46,675 nucleotides of DNA from Bacillota bacterium (GTDB lineage Bacteria; Bacillota_C; Negativicutes; CTSoil-072). The DNA is taken from contig JAGFXW010000003.1 in NCBI GenBank assembly GCA_017861495.1, forward strand, positions 1 through 46,675. The letters are read 5' to 3'. This document shows, one piece after another, positions 24,014 to 32,376 of this stretch. The translations under genes and the position numbers were made by a program. The notes beneath the pieces are model-generated. The model made no database searches and had not been told where the DNA came from. It was given only the letters and a program-made list of their open reading frames with translations. Every line of letters starts with the position of its first letter. The first letter of the stretch is position 1.

Positions 24014-26199
24014 TGGAAAGCAGTAACCGCAATATCCAAAAAGAAATCGACGAAAAACTGAAAGACGAAGTTCTGCGGGGCGCGCTGGGCCGTTTTTCCG
24101 AAGCCTATCCTGTTTCCCGCCTCAAAGCGTACGAAAACGTCGAAGATATTGAAGCGCTGCGCGATCTGGTCAAAAAAACCAAGATGGACACCGTCGCCCG
24201 CATCGAGGAAGTGGCCGACCAATTCGTGGCGGAAGCAACAAAACGCGGTGCCAAAGTCTTCCGGGCTGCCGACGGAGCCGCCCTGAAAAAATACCTGATC
24301 GACCTCTGTAAGGAAAAAGGCGTAAAACGGATCGTCAAATCAAAATCCATGGCCTCGGAAGAAATCCACTTGAACAAGGATCTGACGGAAGCCGGTATTC
24401 GGGTCCGCGAAACGGATCTGGGCGAGTGGATCATCGGCATCGCCGGCCACAGACCGTCGCACATGGTTATGCCGGCCATCCACTTGAATCGTTACCAGGT
24501 AGCCGGGTATTTCTCCAAAGAACTGCATACAGAAATCCCGCCTGACATTCCCTTCATGGTCCAAACAGCCCGGAAAAATCTGCGTGAGGAATTTTTACAG
24601 GCCGACATGGGGATATCCGGCGCCAATTTCGGCGTAGCGGAAAACGGCGCCATTGGTTTGGTAACCAATGAAGGAAACGGGCGTCTGACGACATCGCTGC
24701 CGCCGATCCATGTCGCCATCATCGGGTATGAAAAGCTGATACCCACCTTAAAAGATGCCGTGCCGATCCTGCGGACCCTGCCGCGCAACGCCACCTGCCA
24801 GTTAATGACCAGTTATATGAGCATGATCTGCGGCCCAACCCCGGTCATGGTCAAAAAAGATGGTCAATGGATAGAGCAGGAAAAAGAACTTCATATCATC
24901 CTGTTTGACAATGGCCGCCTGAAGGCCGCTCATGACGAGAAATTCAAAGAAATCTACCAATGCGTACGTTGCGCCTCCTGCCTCAACGTTTGCCCCGTCT
25001 ACGCTCTGGTCGGCGGACACGTTTACGGCCATGTTTACGCCGGCGGCATCGGCGCCATCCTGACGGCATTTTTGAACAGCATGGGCGACTTTGAGAAAAT
25101 CAACGAACTGTGCATCGGCTGCCGGCGCTGTACGGAAGTCTGTCCGGGCAAAATTAATATTCCCGGCTTGATTGAAGAACTCCGCATCCGCAATGCCAAA
25201 GAAAACGGCCTGCCGTTTGTCATGCGGAATATCTTTGAGGTAGTCGGCAACCGGAAGTTATTCCACTCGCTGCTCCGCGTTGCTTCCATCGGCCAAAAAC
25301 CGTTCCAAAGCGGAAAACTGATCCGCCACCTGCCGCTTTTCCTGTCCGGCCTGGCCAAAGACCGCAGCCTGCCGACCATTGCTCCCACACCCTTACGGGA
25401 TTCCATCGATAAAACGGCCAAAAATCCATTAACTCCGACGAAAAAGATCGCGTTCTTCAGCGGCTGCAGCCTGGACTTCGTTTACCCCGAAACCGGCCAA
25501 GCCGTAGTCAAAGTCCTCAACGACCTCAACATGAGCGTTGTCTTCCCGCAAAAACAAAGCTGCTGCGGAAAACCGGTCATCGGGTTTGGCGACATCGAAA
25601 CAACACGGAAGATGGCGAAAGAAAATATTGCCGCTTTTGAAGCGGAAAATCCTGATCTGATCATCGCGGCCTGCCCAACCTGCGCAGAAATGTGGAAACA
25701 TACCTATCCGGAAATTCTGGCAGAAGATCCCGCGTGGAGCGAACGGGCCAAAAAGATTGCTGACAAAGTCCGCGAGTTCACTTCTTTTGTCGCCGAAGAA
25801 TATGAAAAAGCCGGCCGTTTGAACGAGGCCAATGCCGGCAAGAAAAAGCTCACCTATCATGATTCCTGCCACATGCGGCGTGTACTGGGGATTTTTAAAG
25901 AACCCCGCAAGCTGCTGCGGTCGACAAGCGATTACGAACTGGTCGAAATGAAAGACTGTGATAAATGCTGCGGAATGTCGGGCGCGTTCGGCGTCAAACA
26001 CGCTGACCTGTCGATGCCGATCTTAAGCCAGAAAATCACGAATATCAAAGACAGTGAGGCGGAAGTGGTCGCGGTCGGCTGCCCGGCCTGCATGATGCAG
26101 ATCCGCGGCGGCCTCGATAAGCAAGCTCCCAATATCCAGGTCAAACACGTCGCCGACATTCTGGCCGAAGAGCTGGACAAAAAGAAGAAAAAAGAATAA
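24013..26199 (+). CDS. LutB-LutA fusion: iron-sulfur lactate utilisation protein
   Basis: This 728-residue protein joins two subunits usually made separately. Residues about 60-300 are a LUD domain (GISGANFGVAENGAIGLV). Two 4Fe-4S motifs follow: CVRCASCLNVCPV at 317-328 and CIGCRRCTEVCPG at 367-378, as in LutB. The rest is LutA-like with two CCG domains (CCGKP at 517; SCHMRRV and CDKCCGMSGAFG near 619-660; GCPACM). Together with LutC it should oxidise L-lactate to pyruvate. The fusion is known elsewhere, for example in Desulfovibrio. No lactate permease is adjacent. Confidence 0.9.
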   Translation: MESSNRNIQKEIDEKLKDEVLRGALGRFSEAYPVSRLKAYENVEDIEALRDLVKKTKMDTVARIEEVADQFVAEATKRGAKVFRAADGAALKKYLIDLCKEKGVKRIVKSKSMASEEIHLNKDLTEAGIRVRETDLGEWIIGIAGHRPSHMVMPAIHLNRYQVAGYFSKELHTEIPPDIPFMVQTARKNLREEFLQADMGISGANFGVAENGAIGLVTNEGNGRLTTSLPPIHVAIIGYEKLIPTLKDAVPILRTLPRNATCQLMTSYMSMICGPTPVMVKKDGQWIEQEKELHIILFDNGRLKAAHDEKFKEIYQCVRCASCLNVCPVYALVGGHVYGHVYAGGIGAILTAFLNSMGDFEKINELCIGCRRCTEVCPGKINIPGLIEELRIRNAKENGLPFVMRNIFEVVGNRKLFHSLLRVASIGQKPFQSGKLIRHLPLFLSGLAKDRSLPTIAPTPLRDSIDKTAKNPLTPTKKIAFFSGCSLDFVYPETGQAVVKVLNDLNMSVVFPQKQSCCGKPVIGFGDIETTRKMAKENIAAFEAENPDLIIAACPTCAEMWKHTYPEILAEDPAWSERAKKIADKVREFTSFVAEEYEKAGRLNEANAGKKKLTYHDSCHMRRVLGIFKEPRKLLRSTSDYELVEMKDCDKCCGMSGAFGVKHADLSMPILSQKITNIKDSEAEVVAVGCPACMMQIRGGLDKQAPNIQVKHVADILAEELDKKKKKE

Positions 26200-26211
26200 T
26201 CTACCACCCAA

Positions 26212-26318
26212 ATATCACTTCTTAGCTTCCCATATATTTCTTTTCGACGATATTTCGAAATAAACACGATAGGATATGTGCAATTCCAGCGGGTATGTGA
26301 TAAACGATTTTCATCCAT
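26212..26318 (-). pseudogene. 5' fragment of an IS200/IS605-family tnpA transposase
   Basis: From the ATG at 26318 the reverse strand encodes about 36 residues including SHTRWNCTYPIVFISKYRRK and YGKLRSDI, the conserved N-terminus of IS200-type Y1 transposases. The match stops around 26212-26220, and the frame then runs meaninglessly into the end of the LutB-LutA gene. The catalytic HUH motif and tyrosine are lost, so this is a relic. AAGGAGG lies before the ATG and is buried in the adjoining hairpin, as in intact IS200 elements. Confidence 0.82.
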
Positions 26319-26322
26319 TGTT

Positions 26323-26382
26323 ATCCTCCTTTTGGTTGATAAGCGGTCGGCGAAACCAGCTTCATTCCACCAAAAGGAGGAT
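26323..26382. repeat. IS200-type left-end hairpin hiding the tnpA ribosome-binding site
   Basis: A 14-bp perfect inverted repeat (26323-26336 and 26369-26382, ATCCTCCTTTTGGT/ACCAAAAGGAGGAT) spans 60 bp just before the tnpA relic. One arm contains the tnpA Shine-Dalgarno sequence. In IS200 such a structure represses transposase translation and blocks read-through transcription. Read on the plus strand it is followed by TTTTTATC and could terminate the lutC-lutBA transcript. Confidence 0.8.
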
Positions 26383-26447
26383 TTTTTATCTATGTACAGG
26401 CATATCCTTTTTTATTCACACACATAGCGTGTGGCTGTCTTAAACAT

Positions 26448-26493
26448 AATCAAAGAGGCTGTGCCGAAATCTTCCGGCACAGCCTCTTTGATT
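26448..26493. terminator. 19-bp perfect hairpin, bidirectional terminator
   Basis: A perfect 19-bp stem (26448-26466 with 26475-26493) with an 8-nt loop lies between the IS relic and the convergent FAH-family gene, which ends at 26534. It is very GC-rich in its centre (GGCTGTGCCG) and T-rich at both outer ends. It could terminate the plus-strand lactate transcript and the minus-strand FAH gene. Confidence 0.75.
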
Positions 26494-26533
26494 AGACAAT
26501 ATAATTTGCTAACAGCTTATTCGGCTGATAATC

Positions 26534-27448
26534 TTATTTTACATAGTTCGTTAATTTACCAATATGCTCAACTTCTACACTGACCACATCACCAGTTTGC
26601 ATCGAGCAAGATCCTGAAGGGGAGCCAAGAGCCAGAACATCGCCAGGCTCTAGTGTCATTACCTGCGAAATCCAACTAATCAGGTACGGTATTCGAAGAG
26701 ACATTTGAGCCGTTGTGCCGTCTTGGACAACTTTTCCATTCAAGGTTGTCACAATCCGTAAGTCTGTGGGATCAATACCGGTTACAATCCAAGGTCCAAT
26801 CGGACCAAAAGTATCAAACCCTTTGCCGCGGGTAAACTGCGGATCGGCCTTGGTAAGATCGCGAGCGGTAACATCATTAAATACAGTATAGCCAAGGACA
26901 TAATCCAAAGCGTCTTCTTCTTTTATATTTTTGCCTCTTTTCCCGATAACCAGTGCAACTTCACCCTCCAGCTCCACTCGATTGGTCAATTGACTGGGCG
27001 GCAGGCAAATAGTCTCTTGGTCGGCAATTAATGCTGATAGTGGTTTCAAAAAGAGAAAGGGTTCTTTCAGATTTTCTTTCCCACCCGTTTCTTTCGCATG
27101 ACCGGCAAAAGTCCAACCGAAATTTACAATTTTTGTTGGTTCAACCGGAATTAACATCTTAACATCGCTTAGTAGAATCTCTACGCCATCATAATCAAAT
27201 ACACCCTGAGCGATTTCCGCAAATCCACTTTCAAGCTGAAATACGTATTCACCCTGAATTGTGCCGTAATGTATTTTATGATCCGGTCCCTGATACCTTA
27301 CTATCTTTTGCGAAACCGTCAATGAATTGCTGACGCTATTTGCTTTTTTCGCTATGGAGAGTATGTCTCCATACACTGTAGTTAGCAAATGATGATCATT
27401 TACTAAGGCTGGCCCAATCGTGTTCAATGCATTTTCATTTTCCATCAT
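26534..27448 (-). CDS. Fumarylacetoacetate hydrolase (FAH) family protein, candidate oxaloacetate-processing enzyme
   Basis: The C-terminal FAH domain (about 105-304) has all active-site elements: the lid dyad His117/Glu120 in FAGHAKE, metal ligands Glu161 and Glu163 in ELEGEVAL, Asp192 in NDVTARDL and the GSPSG loop. A 45-residue extension precedes the common N-domain. The family includes oxaloacetate decarboxylases and tautomerases and sugar-acid lyases. Placement next to LysR and tartrate dehydratase genes points to oxaloacetate, the dehydratase product, but this is inference. Start is one of two adjacent ATGs after GAGGTGAA. Confidence 0.82.
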   Translation of the reverse strand: MMENENALNTIGPALVNDHHLLTTVYGDILSIAKKANSVSNSLTVSQKIVRYQGPDHKIHYGTIQGEYVFQLESGFAEIAQGVFDYDGVEILLSDVKMLIPVEPTKIVNFGWTFAGHAKETGGKENLKEPFLFLKPLSALIADQETICLPPSQLTNRVELEGEVALVIGKRGKNIKEEDALDYVLGYTVFNDVTARDLTKADPQFTRGKGFDTFGPIGPWIVTGIDPTDLRIVTTLNGKVVQDGTTAQMSLRIPYLISWISQVMTLEPGDVLALGSPSGSCSMQTGDVVSVEVEHIGKLTNYVK

Positions 27449-27543
27449 TTTTCACCTCATATGTTCATTGATAGTAGCCCGGCATGACCCATCCAATGCC
27501 TTGGTATCATGAAGTTACTTTGTCAGTGCCTTTATTAATTTTT

Positions 27544-27549
27544 ATTATA
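27544..27549 (-). promoter_or_regulatory. -10 element of the FAH-family gene
   Basis: A perfect TATAAT lies on the minus strand about 95 bp before the FAH start. The region 17 bp upstream has no good -35, as expected for an activator-dependent (LysR-type) promoter. Confidence 0.4.
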
Positions 27550-27589
27550 CAGATCCTGTTTCACAAATAAAAATATATAGTTGCAATGT

Positions 27590-27595
27590 TATAAT
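27590..27595 (+). promoter_or_regulatory. -10 element of the lysR gene
   Basis: TATAAT on the plus strand lies 35 bp before the LysR start codon and is preceded by TTGCAA at 27581-27586. No consensus -35 is found at the right spacing. The divergent arrangement with the FAH gene is the classical LysR layout with autoregulation. Confidence 0.4.
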
Positions 27596-27629
27596 AGATT
27601 TAGTCAATTGTAGGCAGGAGGTTATTATT

Positions 27630-28523
27630 ATGGATTTACGGCATTTGGAATATTTCCAGATGGTAGCTAAATTGAATAACGTAACAAGGGCATCCGAGCA
27701 ACTGCATGTTTCGCAATCTACGGTAACACTGGCGATCCAGAAACTAGAGGAAAATTTAGGTCTTCAGCTTTTCGACCGCAGCCAGAAGCAATTTTCGTTA
27801 ACACCGGAAGGCCATGTTTTCCTGCTAAATATATCCGAAATTTTAAACAAACTGCAAGATACCATTTCTGACATGAACAAATACCGGCAACTCCAAAAAG
27901 GTACACTGAACGTCGGGGTACCGCCAATGATTGGCTCTTTTCTGTTTCCTGAAATATTGGCTGGTTTTAAGATGCGCTATCCGAATTTGCAGCTTTCTAT
28001 TTTCGAAGAAGGTTCTATCAACATTCGCCAGTTATTAGAAAAAGGAGAGCTTGACCTGGGGATTGTTAATCTGTATCACCCTTCACCGGCATTGGAAACC
28101 TTAAAAATGGCACGAGAAGAGTTTGTTGTATGTTTACCATCAAACCATCTTTTAGCAGAAAATAGCCTAATATCTCTTGACCAATTACGAGATGAACCAT
28201 TTATTCTATTCAAGGAAGGCGCATACAATCGCGAACTTATTCTGCAAGAGTGTGAAAAATACGGATTTACGCCTAACGTAATTTTGTCATCCGACCAGAT
28301 AGAAACAATCAAAAGTCTGGTAGCAAAAGGAATCGGGATATCCTTTTTGATCGATAAAATCACTCGTAAAAGCAAAGAATACGCAGCCATTCCTTTGGAA
28401 AGGCCGCTGTATATCGATTTTGGGTTAGCTTGGAAAAAGGACAAGTATTTATCCAAAGCGGCACAAGCCTTTATCAATTTCATTACAGAATTAAACCGGC
28501 TCCCTCAAGCAACAATTAAGTAA
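27630..28523 (+). CDS. LysR-family transcriptional regulator of the tartrate island
   Basis: The protein is a complete LysR-type regulator of 297 residues: an N-terminal winged helix-turn-helix (about 1-60; MDLRHLEYFQMVAKLNNVTR, ASEQLHVSQSTVTLAIQKLE) and a C-terminal substrate-binding domain of two alpha/beta lobes (about 90-290). ATG follows AGGAGG. It is divergent from the FAH gene and upstream of ttdAB and the MFS carrier, so it probably responds to tartrate or a related dicarboxylate. The effector cannot be read from sequence. Confidence 0.93.
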   Translation: MDLRHLEYFQMVAKLNNVTRASEQLHVSQSTVTLAIQKLEENLGLQLFDRSQKQFSLTPEGHVFLLNISEILNKLQDTISDMNKYRQLQKGTLNVGVPPMIGSFLFPEILAGFKMRYPNLQLSIFEEGSINIRQLLEKGELDLGIVNLYHPSPALETLKMAREEFVVCLPSNHLLAENSLISLDQLRDEPFILFKEGAYNRELILQECEKYGFTPNVILSSDQIETIKSLVAKGIGISFLIDKITRKSKEYAAIPLERPLYIDFGLAWKKDKYLSKAAQAFINFITELNRLPQATIK

Positions 28524-28528
28524 GATAA

Positions 28529-28561
28529 AAATAAAACCTGCTAACTTAGCAGGTTTTATTT
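28529..28561. terminator. Terminator of lysR
   Basis: A 16-bp perfect inverted repeat (28529-28544 with 28546-28561) centred on CCTGCTAA/TTAGCAGG ends in a T-rich run. It starts 6 bp after the lysR stop. Confidence 0.92.
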
Positions 28562-28563
28562 TT

Positions 28564-28674
28564 ATGATGGAACCAAGCGATGTCATTTTCGTTTCGCCGC
28601 TCAACAGCATGCTGTGTAATTTAGTCAAGATGACGCCGCTGCCGATTGCTAATATACTCCGTACCATTTACTAA
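28564..28674 (+). pseudogene. 36-codon gene-like fragment, possibly a C-terminal relic
   Basis: An open frame with stop at 28672-28674 begins MMEPSDVIFVSPLNSM and ends ANILRTIY. The alternation of PSDVIFVSP and a hydrophobic tail resembles the C-terminus of polysaccharide-export or similar proteins, but this is only an impression. There is no ribosome-binding site and it abuts the lysR terminator, so it is more likely a remnant than an active gene. Confidence 0.35.
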
Positions 28675-28937
28675 ATCAATTATAAGATTGCGAATATATA
28701 TTTTTCTTTGCAAAACGTCTTCACTATAATAAGAATTACCAAGGTTAAGGATAAACGAAGCTCGCAATTACAAGGCCTTAAACAGCCATAGTTGGAGGGA
28801 AAGCGAAAAATTCATTGTGTTAGATGAGGTGAGAGAGCGGACTATTTTATAATTGTTAAGAAAATTCGGTTTTTATTAGAGCAATACAGCCAAAAATCAT
28901 CGGAATATGGCAAAACAAGAGATGGAGGATATGCAAT
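28675..28937. promoter_or_regulatory. Regulatory region upstream of ttdA
   Basis: This 263-bp AT-rich stretch has no gene. It contains TATAAT at 28725-28730 and an imperfect inverted repeat TTGCGAA/TTTGCAA (28688-28694, 28707-28713) of a kind LysR proteins bind. A GGAGG lies at about 28923-28927 just before the ttdA ATG. A promoter activated by the LysR protein is the likely content; no riboswitch fold is recognised. Confidence 0.4.
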
Positions 28938-29837
28938 ATGGAAAACCAAGAAGCTTTGGCGTCACTTACCGGTAAAATTGCAACATTCGTGGGCTTAGTT
29001 GGAAAAAAACTTCCTGATGATGTAACGGCTAAGTTAAAAGAACTTAGCGAAGGTGAAACAATGCCTATGGCCAAAATGATTTACGCATCGATGGAAAAAA
29101 ATCAAAAAGAGGCCGAAGAATTAAACAGGCCGTCTTGCCAAGATACTGGTTTAATTCAAATGTTTGTCCGAGTTGGAACTAAATTTCCTTATATTGATGA
29201 CTTAAAAACAGTTTTAAAGGATGCCGTATTTATTGCGACGAAAGAAGCGCCTCTTCGCCATAATACCGTAGAAACGTTTGATGAAGTGAATACCGGGACC
29301 AATACGGGAACCGATTCTCCTTGGTTATACTGGGATATCATTCCCAATAGCGACAAATTGGAGTTGGACGTATACATGGCCGGCGGTGGGTGTTCGCTTC
29401 CCGGGCAAGGGAAAACGTTAATGCCGGGTGAAGGCTACGAAGGAGTTGTAAAGTTTGTTCTCGATGTCATGACATCCTATGGATTAAATGCCTGCCCGCC
29501 ATTGTTAGTAGGTATTGGGATCGGTACTTCCATTGATTCTGCCGCTTTTATGGCTAAGAAAGCGTTAATGCGTCCGGTTGGAAGTCACAATGCCAACCCC
29601 AAAGCGGCAGCTTTAGAAGATGAAATGACGGCAGCGATTGATTCTATTGGACTCGGACCGCAGGGTTTACAGGGTACAAAATCCGTTATGGGAGTTAACA
29701 TTGTAAATTCAGCTCGTCATCCATCGGTTATTTCTTGTGCAGTGAATGTTGGATGTTGGTCACATCGTCGGGGGACTATCCTATTTAACAGTGATTTAAG
29801 CTGCCAATCCAGTACACACAAGGGGGTTGCGTTATGA
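28938..29837 (+). CDS. ttdA: L(+)-tartrate dehydratase alpha subunit
   Basis: TtdA is the iron-sulfur subunit of an oxygen-sensitive class I hydro-lyase that turns L-tartrate into oxaloacetate. Cluster cysteines are visible at 67 (RPSCQDTG), 152 (GGGCSLPG) and 273 (GCWSHRRG). The sequence closely follows E. coli TtdA throughout, including EVYMAGG-like DVYMAGGGC and [13 protein letters not shown], and is 299 residues long. Class I fumarase alpha is the main alternative, but the partner subunit and context favour tartrate. ATG follows GGAGG. It overlaps ttdB by 4 bp. Confidence 0.92.
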   Translation: MENQEALASLTGKIATFVGLVGKKLPDDVTAKLKELSEGETMPMAKMIYASMEKNQKEAEELNRPSCQDTGLIQMFVRVGTKFPYIDDLKTVLKDAVFIATKEAPLRHNTVETFDEVNTGTNTGTDSPWLYWDIIPNSDKLELDVYMAGGGCSLPGQGKTLMPGEGYEGVVKFVLDVMTSYGLNACPPLLVGIGIGTSIDSAAFMAKKALMRPVGSHNANPKAAALEDEMTAAIDSIGLGPQGLQGTKSVMGVNIVNSARHPSVISCAVNVGCWSHRRGTILFNSDLSCQSSTHKGVAL

Positions 29838-30448
29838 AAAAAATTCTGACTACGCCTGTTTCTGATGAAGATTTAAAAGATATTAAAATTGGTGACGTTA
29901 TTTATCTAAATGGGCATATTGTTACCTGCCGCGATGTAGCGCATAGACGGCTTATTGAACTAGGCCGTGAATTACCGGTGGATCTTAAAGGCGGAGCGAT
30001 ATTCCATGCCGGTCCTATTGTTCGCAAAGTGGAAGGGGAAGATGACCAATTTGAAATGGTTTCCGTCGGACCCACGACTAGCATGAGAATGGAGAAATTC
30101 GAAAAAGAATTCATTGAACAAACCGGAGTTAAGATCATTGTGGGCAAAGGCGGTATGGGGCCGAATACAGAAGCCGGATGTAAGGAAAATAAAGCAATCC
30201 ATTGTGTGTTTCCCGCCGGCTGTGCTGTACTGGCTGCAACCTGCGTGGAAGAAATAGAAGGAGCTTACTGGCGAGACTTAGGTATGCCGGAAACCTTATG
30301 GGTTTGTCGAGTGAAAGAATTTGGACCACTGATCGTTTCTATTGATGCCGAGGGAAACAATATATTTGAACAGAACAAGGTGGAGTTTAATAAGCGTAAA
30401 GATGCCGCTTTGGAACAACTTTACCCTAAAGTGAAATTCATTAAATAG
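29834..30448 (+). CDS. ttdB: L(+)-tartrate dehydratase beta subunit
   Basis: TtdB forms the other part of the tartrate dehydratase active site. It begins [20 protein letters not shown], nearly as in E. coli TtdB, and contains [45 protein letters not shown] and [14 protein letters not shown]. It is 204 residues long. The start overlaps the ttdA stop (ATGA), ensuring coupled translation. The MFS carrier follows after 173 bp. Confidence 0.93.
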   Translation: MKKILTTPVSDEDLKDIKIGDVIYLNGHIVTCRDVAHRRLIELGRELPVDLKGGAIFHAGPIVRKVEGEDDQFEMVSVGPTTSMRMEKFEKEFIEQTGVKIIVGKGGMGPNTEAGCKENKAIHCVFPAGCAVLAATCVEEIEGAYWRDLGMPETLWVCRVKEFGPLIVSIDAEGNNIFEQNKVEFNKRKDAALEQLYPKVKFIK

Positions 30449-30621
30449 GCAACGCAGTTCGTATAAGGGAGTTTGTGGGGAAGGATTTTGCAGGCTCCCT
30501 TTATACAAATATACAAAAAACAGTAACCGAATAGGTATATAGCCTATCTTACCGTTCTGCAAAAAATGGAAATGAAGAATGATAATGAATTATCAATATA
30601 TGAAGAAAGGGTAGCAAAGAT

Positions 30622-32004
30622 TTGTCTGTTGCAAATCTTTCCGGTGAAGTTATGGATATTACTAATCATGTTGCACCCAAAGTATCTCTTTCCGCTATAA
30701 AGAAGACCAATATCCGCTGGTTAGTTGTCGCCATATTGTTTTTTATTACCATAATCAATTACGCCGATCGCGCCTCGATTGCGCTGGCCGGTCCGGCGCT
30801 CGCAAAAGAATTTCATATGGATGCCCTGTCGATGGGCTATATTTTTTCCGCTTTCGGTTGGGCCTATGTCCTTTGTCAGTTACCCGGAGGATATTTGTTA
30901 GATCGATTTGGTTCAAAGAAAGTGTATGCCGCTAGTATTTTTTTCTGGTCTTTATTTACACTCTTCCAAGGTTTCGTTGGTTTTTTAGCAGCAGGAACTG
31001 CGGTCATTACTTTATTTGCCTTACGGTTCTTGGTTGGAGCTTCAGAGGCGCCTTCCTTTCCTGCAAATAGTCGCATTGTTGCGGCTTGGTTTCCTGCTTC
31101 GGAGCGGGGTACTGCATCGGCGATTTTCAGTTCGGGGCAAGCTGCTGCCACCGTATTTTTTGCCCCGTTAATGGGCTGGATTGTATTCACTTATGGCTGG
31201 CAATATGTCTTTATTGTCATGGGCGTCCTGGGAATACTCTTCACCTTGTTCTGGAATAAGTTTATTCATAATCCGAAGGATCATCCAATGGCGAATGAAG
31301 CTGAGATTGAGTATATTACACGGGGCGGCGGCTTGGTCGATATGGATCAAACCAAGGCGGCCGGAGCAAAGCAGCAGGGACCTAACCTGAAATATGTGAA
31401 ACAACTGTTGCAAAATCGGATGATGGTAGGCATCTATGTTGCCCAATACTGTATTAACGCCACGATCTACTTCTTTATTACTTGGTTTCCGGTTTATCTG
31501 GTGCAGGCCCGTGGGATGACAATTCTCAAAGCTGGCTTTGCCGCATCGGTACCGGCGATATTTGGTTTTATCGGCGGCCTTTTGGGCGGGATGTTGTCCG
31601 ATTACTTGCTCAAAAAAGGGTATTCCCTTACGATTGCCAGGAAAGTACCTATCATACTGGGAATGTTATTGGGAACCGGTATCATCGTATGTAACTACGT
31701 GGACACTGAATGGTTAGTTATCGCGGTTATGTCCGTAGCCTTCTTCGGTAAAGGGCTGGGGCAACTTGGCTGGACGGTCAATTCTGATACTGCGCCAAAG
31801 GCAATTGTCGGTTTGAGCGGCGCTGTATTAAATGTTGCCGGCAACCTCACCAGTATCATTACCCCCATTGCAATTGGCTACATTATTAAAACAACAGGCT
31901 CTTTCAATGGTGCTCTAGCATTTATTTCTGCCCATTGTGTTGTTGCCATTGTTTGTTATTTGTTTGTTGTTGGAGAAATTAAGCGGGTTGAACTGAAAGA
32001 TTGA
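30622..32004 (+). CDS. MFS transporter, anion:cation symporter type, probable tartrate carrier
   Basis: This is a 12-helix major facilitator of the anion:cation symporter group (sugar acids, dicarboxylates). NYADRASIALAGPALAKEF in the first loop and GGYLLDRFGSKKV between helices 2 and 3 are typical. A central loop lies near residues 215-255. The frame starts at TTG 30622, ten bases after AAAGGG; an ATG at 30652 has a poorer site but is possible. Adjacent ttdAB suggests tartrate as substrate. Confidence 0.85.
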   Translation: MSVANLSGEVMDITNHVAPKVSLSAIKKTNIRWLVVAILFFITIINYADRASIALAGPALAKEFHMDALSMGYIFSAFGWAYVLCQLPGGYLLDRFGSKKVYAASIFFWSLFTLFQGFVGFLAAGTAVITLFALRFLVGASEAPSFPANSRIVAAWFPASERGTASAIFSSGQAAATVFFAPLMGWIVFTYGWQYVFIVMGVLGILFTLFWNKFIHNPKDHPMANEAEIEYITRGGGLVDMDQTKAAGAKQQGPNLKYVKQLLQNRMMVGIYVAQYCINATIYFFITWFPVYLVQARGMTILKAGFAASVPAIFGFIGGLLGGMLSDYLLKKGYSLTIARKVPIILGMLLGTGIIVCNYVDTEWLVIAVMSVAFFGKGLGQLGWTVNSDTAPKAIVGLSGAVLNVAGNLTSIITPIAIGYIIKTTGSFNGALAFISAHCVVAIVCYLFVVGEIKRVELKD

Positions 32005-32138
32005 ACGGAAATAAATATTATTTTTTATCATCAGTATTCTCATGATAATAGAATTTTATAATTTAATTTTATAACTGGGCACAGAGGTAACGACTACTAT
32101 AGGATCATCGATTGAAAAAAATAAATAGTTGAACATTA

Positions 32139-32172
32139 AAAAGGAACCGGCATAATTGGAACGGTTCCTTTT
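32139..32172 (+). terminator. Terminator downstream of the MFS gene
   Basis: An 11-bp stem AAAAGGAACCG/CGGTTCCTTTT (32139-32149, 32162-32172) lies 135 bp after the MFS stop. The outer T residues act as the T-run, and it could work in both directions. Confidence 0.75.
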
Positions 32173-32204
32173 GTCTATATTTTCGGTTGTTGAACTACAC
32201 GTAA

Positions 32205-32312
32205 CTACTTGTAATAAATAATATCTTCGATTTCATCTTTACGGTCAGCAGTATCAATTCTCTGAACGGGCGTTTCTTTACGCCCGTCTTTTGTTTGTAC
32301 TGGCAGTTTGAA
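32205..32312 (-). pseudogene. Short gene-like frame, possible C-terminal relic
   Basis: The reverse strand has an open frame of about 34 codons ending ...RIDTADRKDEIEDIIYYK and a TAG near 32205. The charged, helical character is coding-like, but there is no start with a ribosome-binding site and a terminator hairpin is embedded in it. It may be a gene remnant or chance. Confidence 0.25.
32266..32287 (+). terminator. Second terminator-like hairpin after the MFS gene
   Basis: The stem ACGGGCGT/ACGCCCGT (32266-32273, 32280-32287) has a 6-nt loop and is followed by CTTTTGTTTG. It has no obvious plus-strand gene immediately before it. Confidence 0.7.
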
Positions 32313-32376
32313 CTAATAAGTTGACGGATTAACCAATAATGAGCAACAGCCGTGTAGGTGTTGGAATATGTATGCC

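Noticed and set aside
25932..26211. Continuation of the tnpA-like frame on the minus strand into the LutB-LutA gene
   Set aside because: Transposase similarity stops near 26212; the rest is the antisense of lutBA coding sequence.
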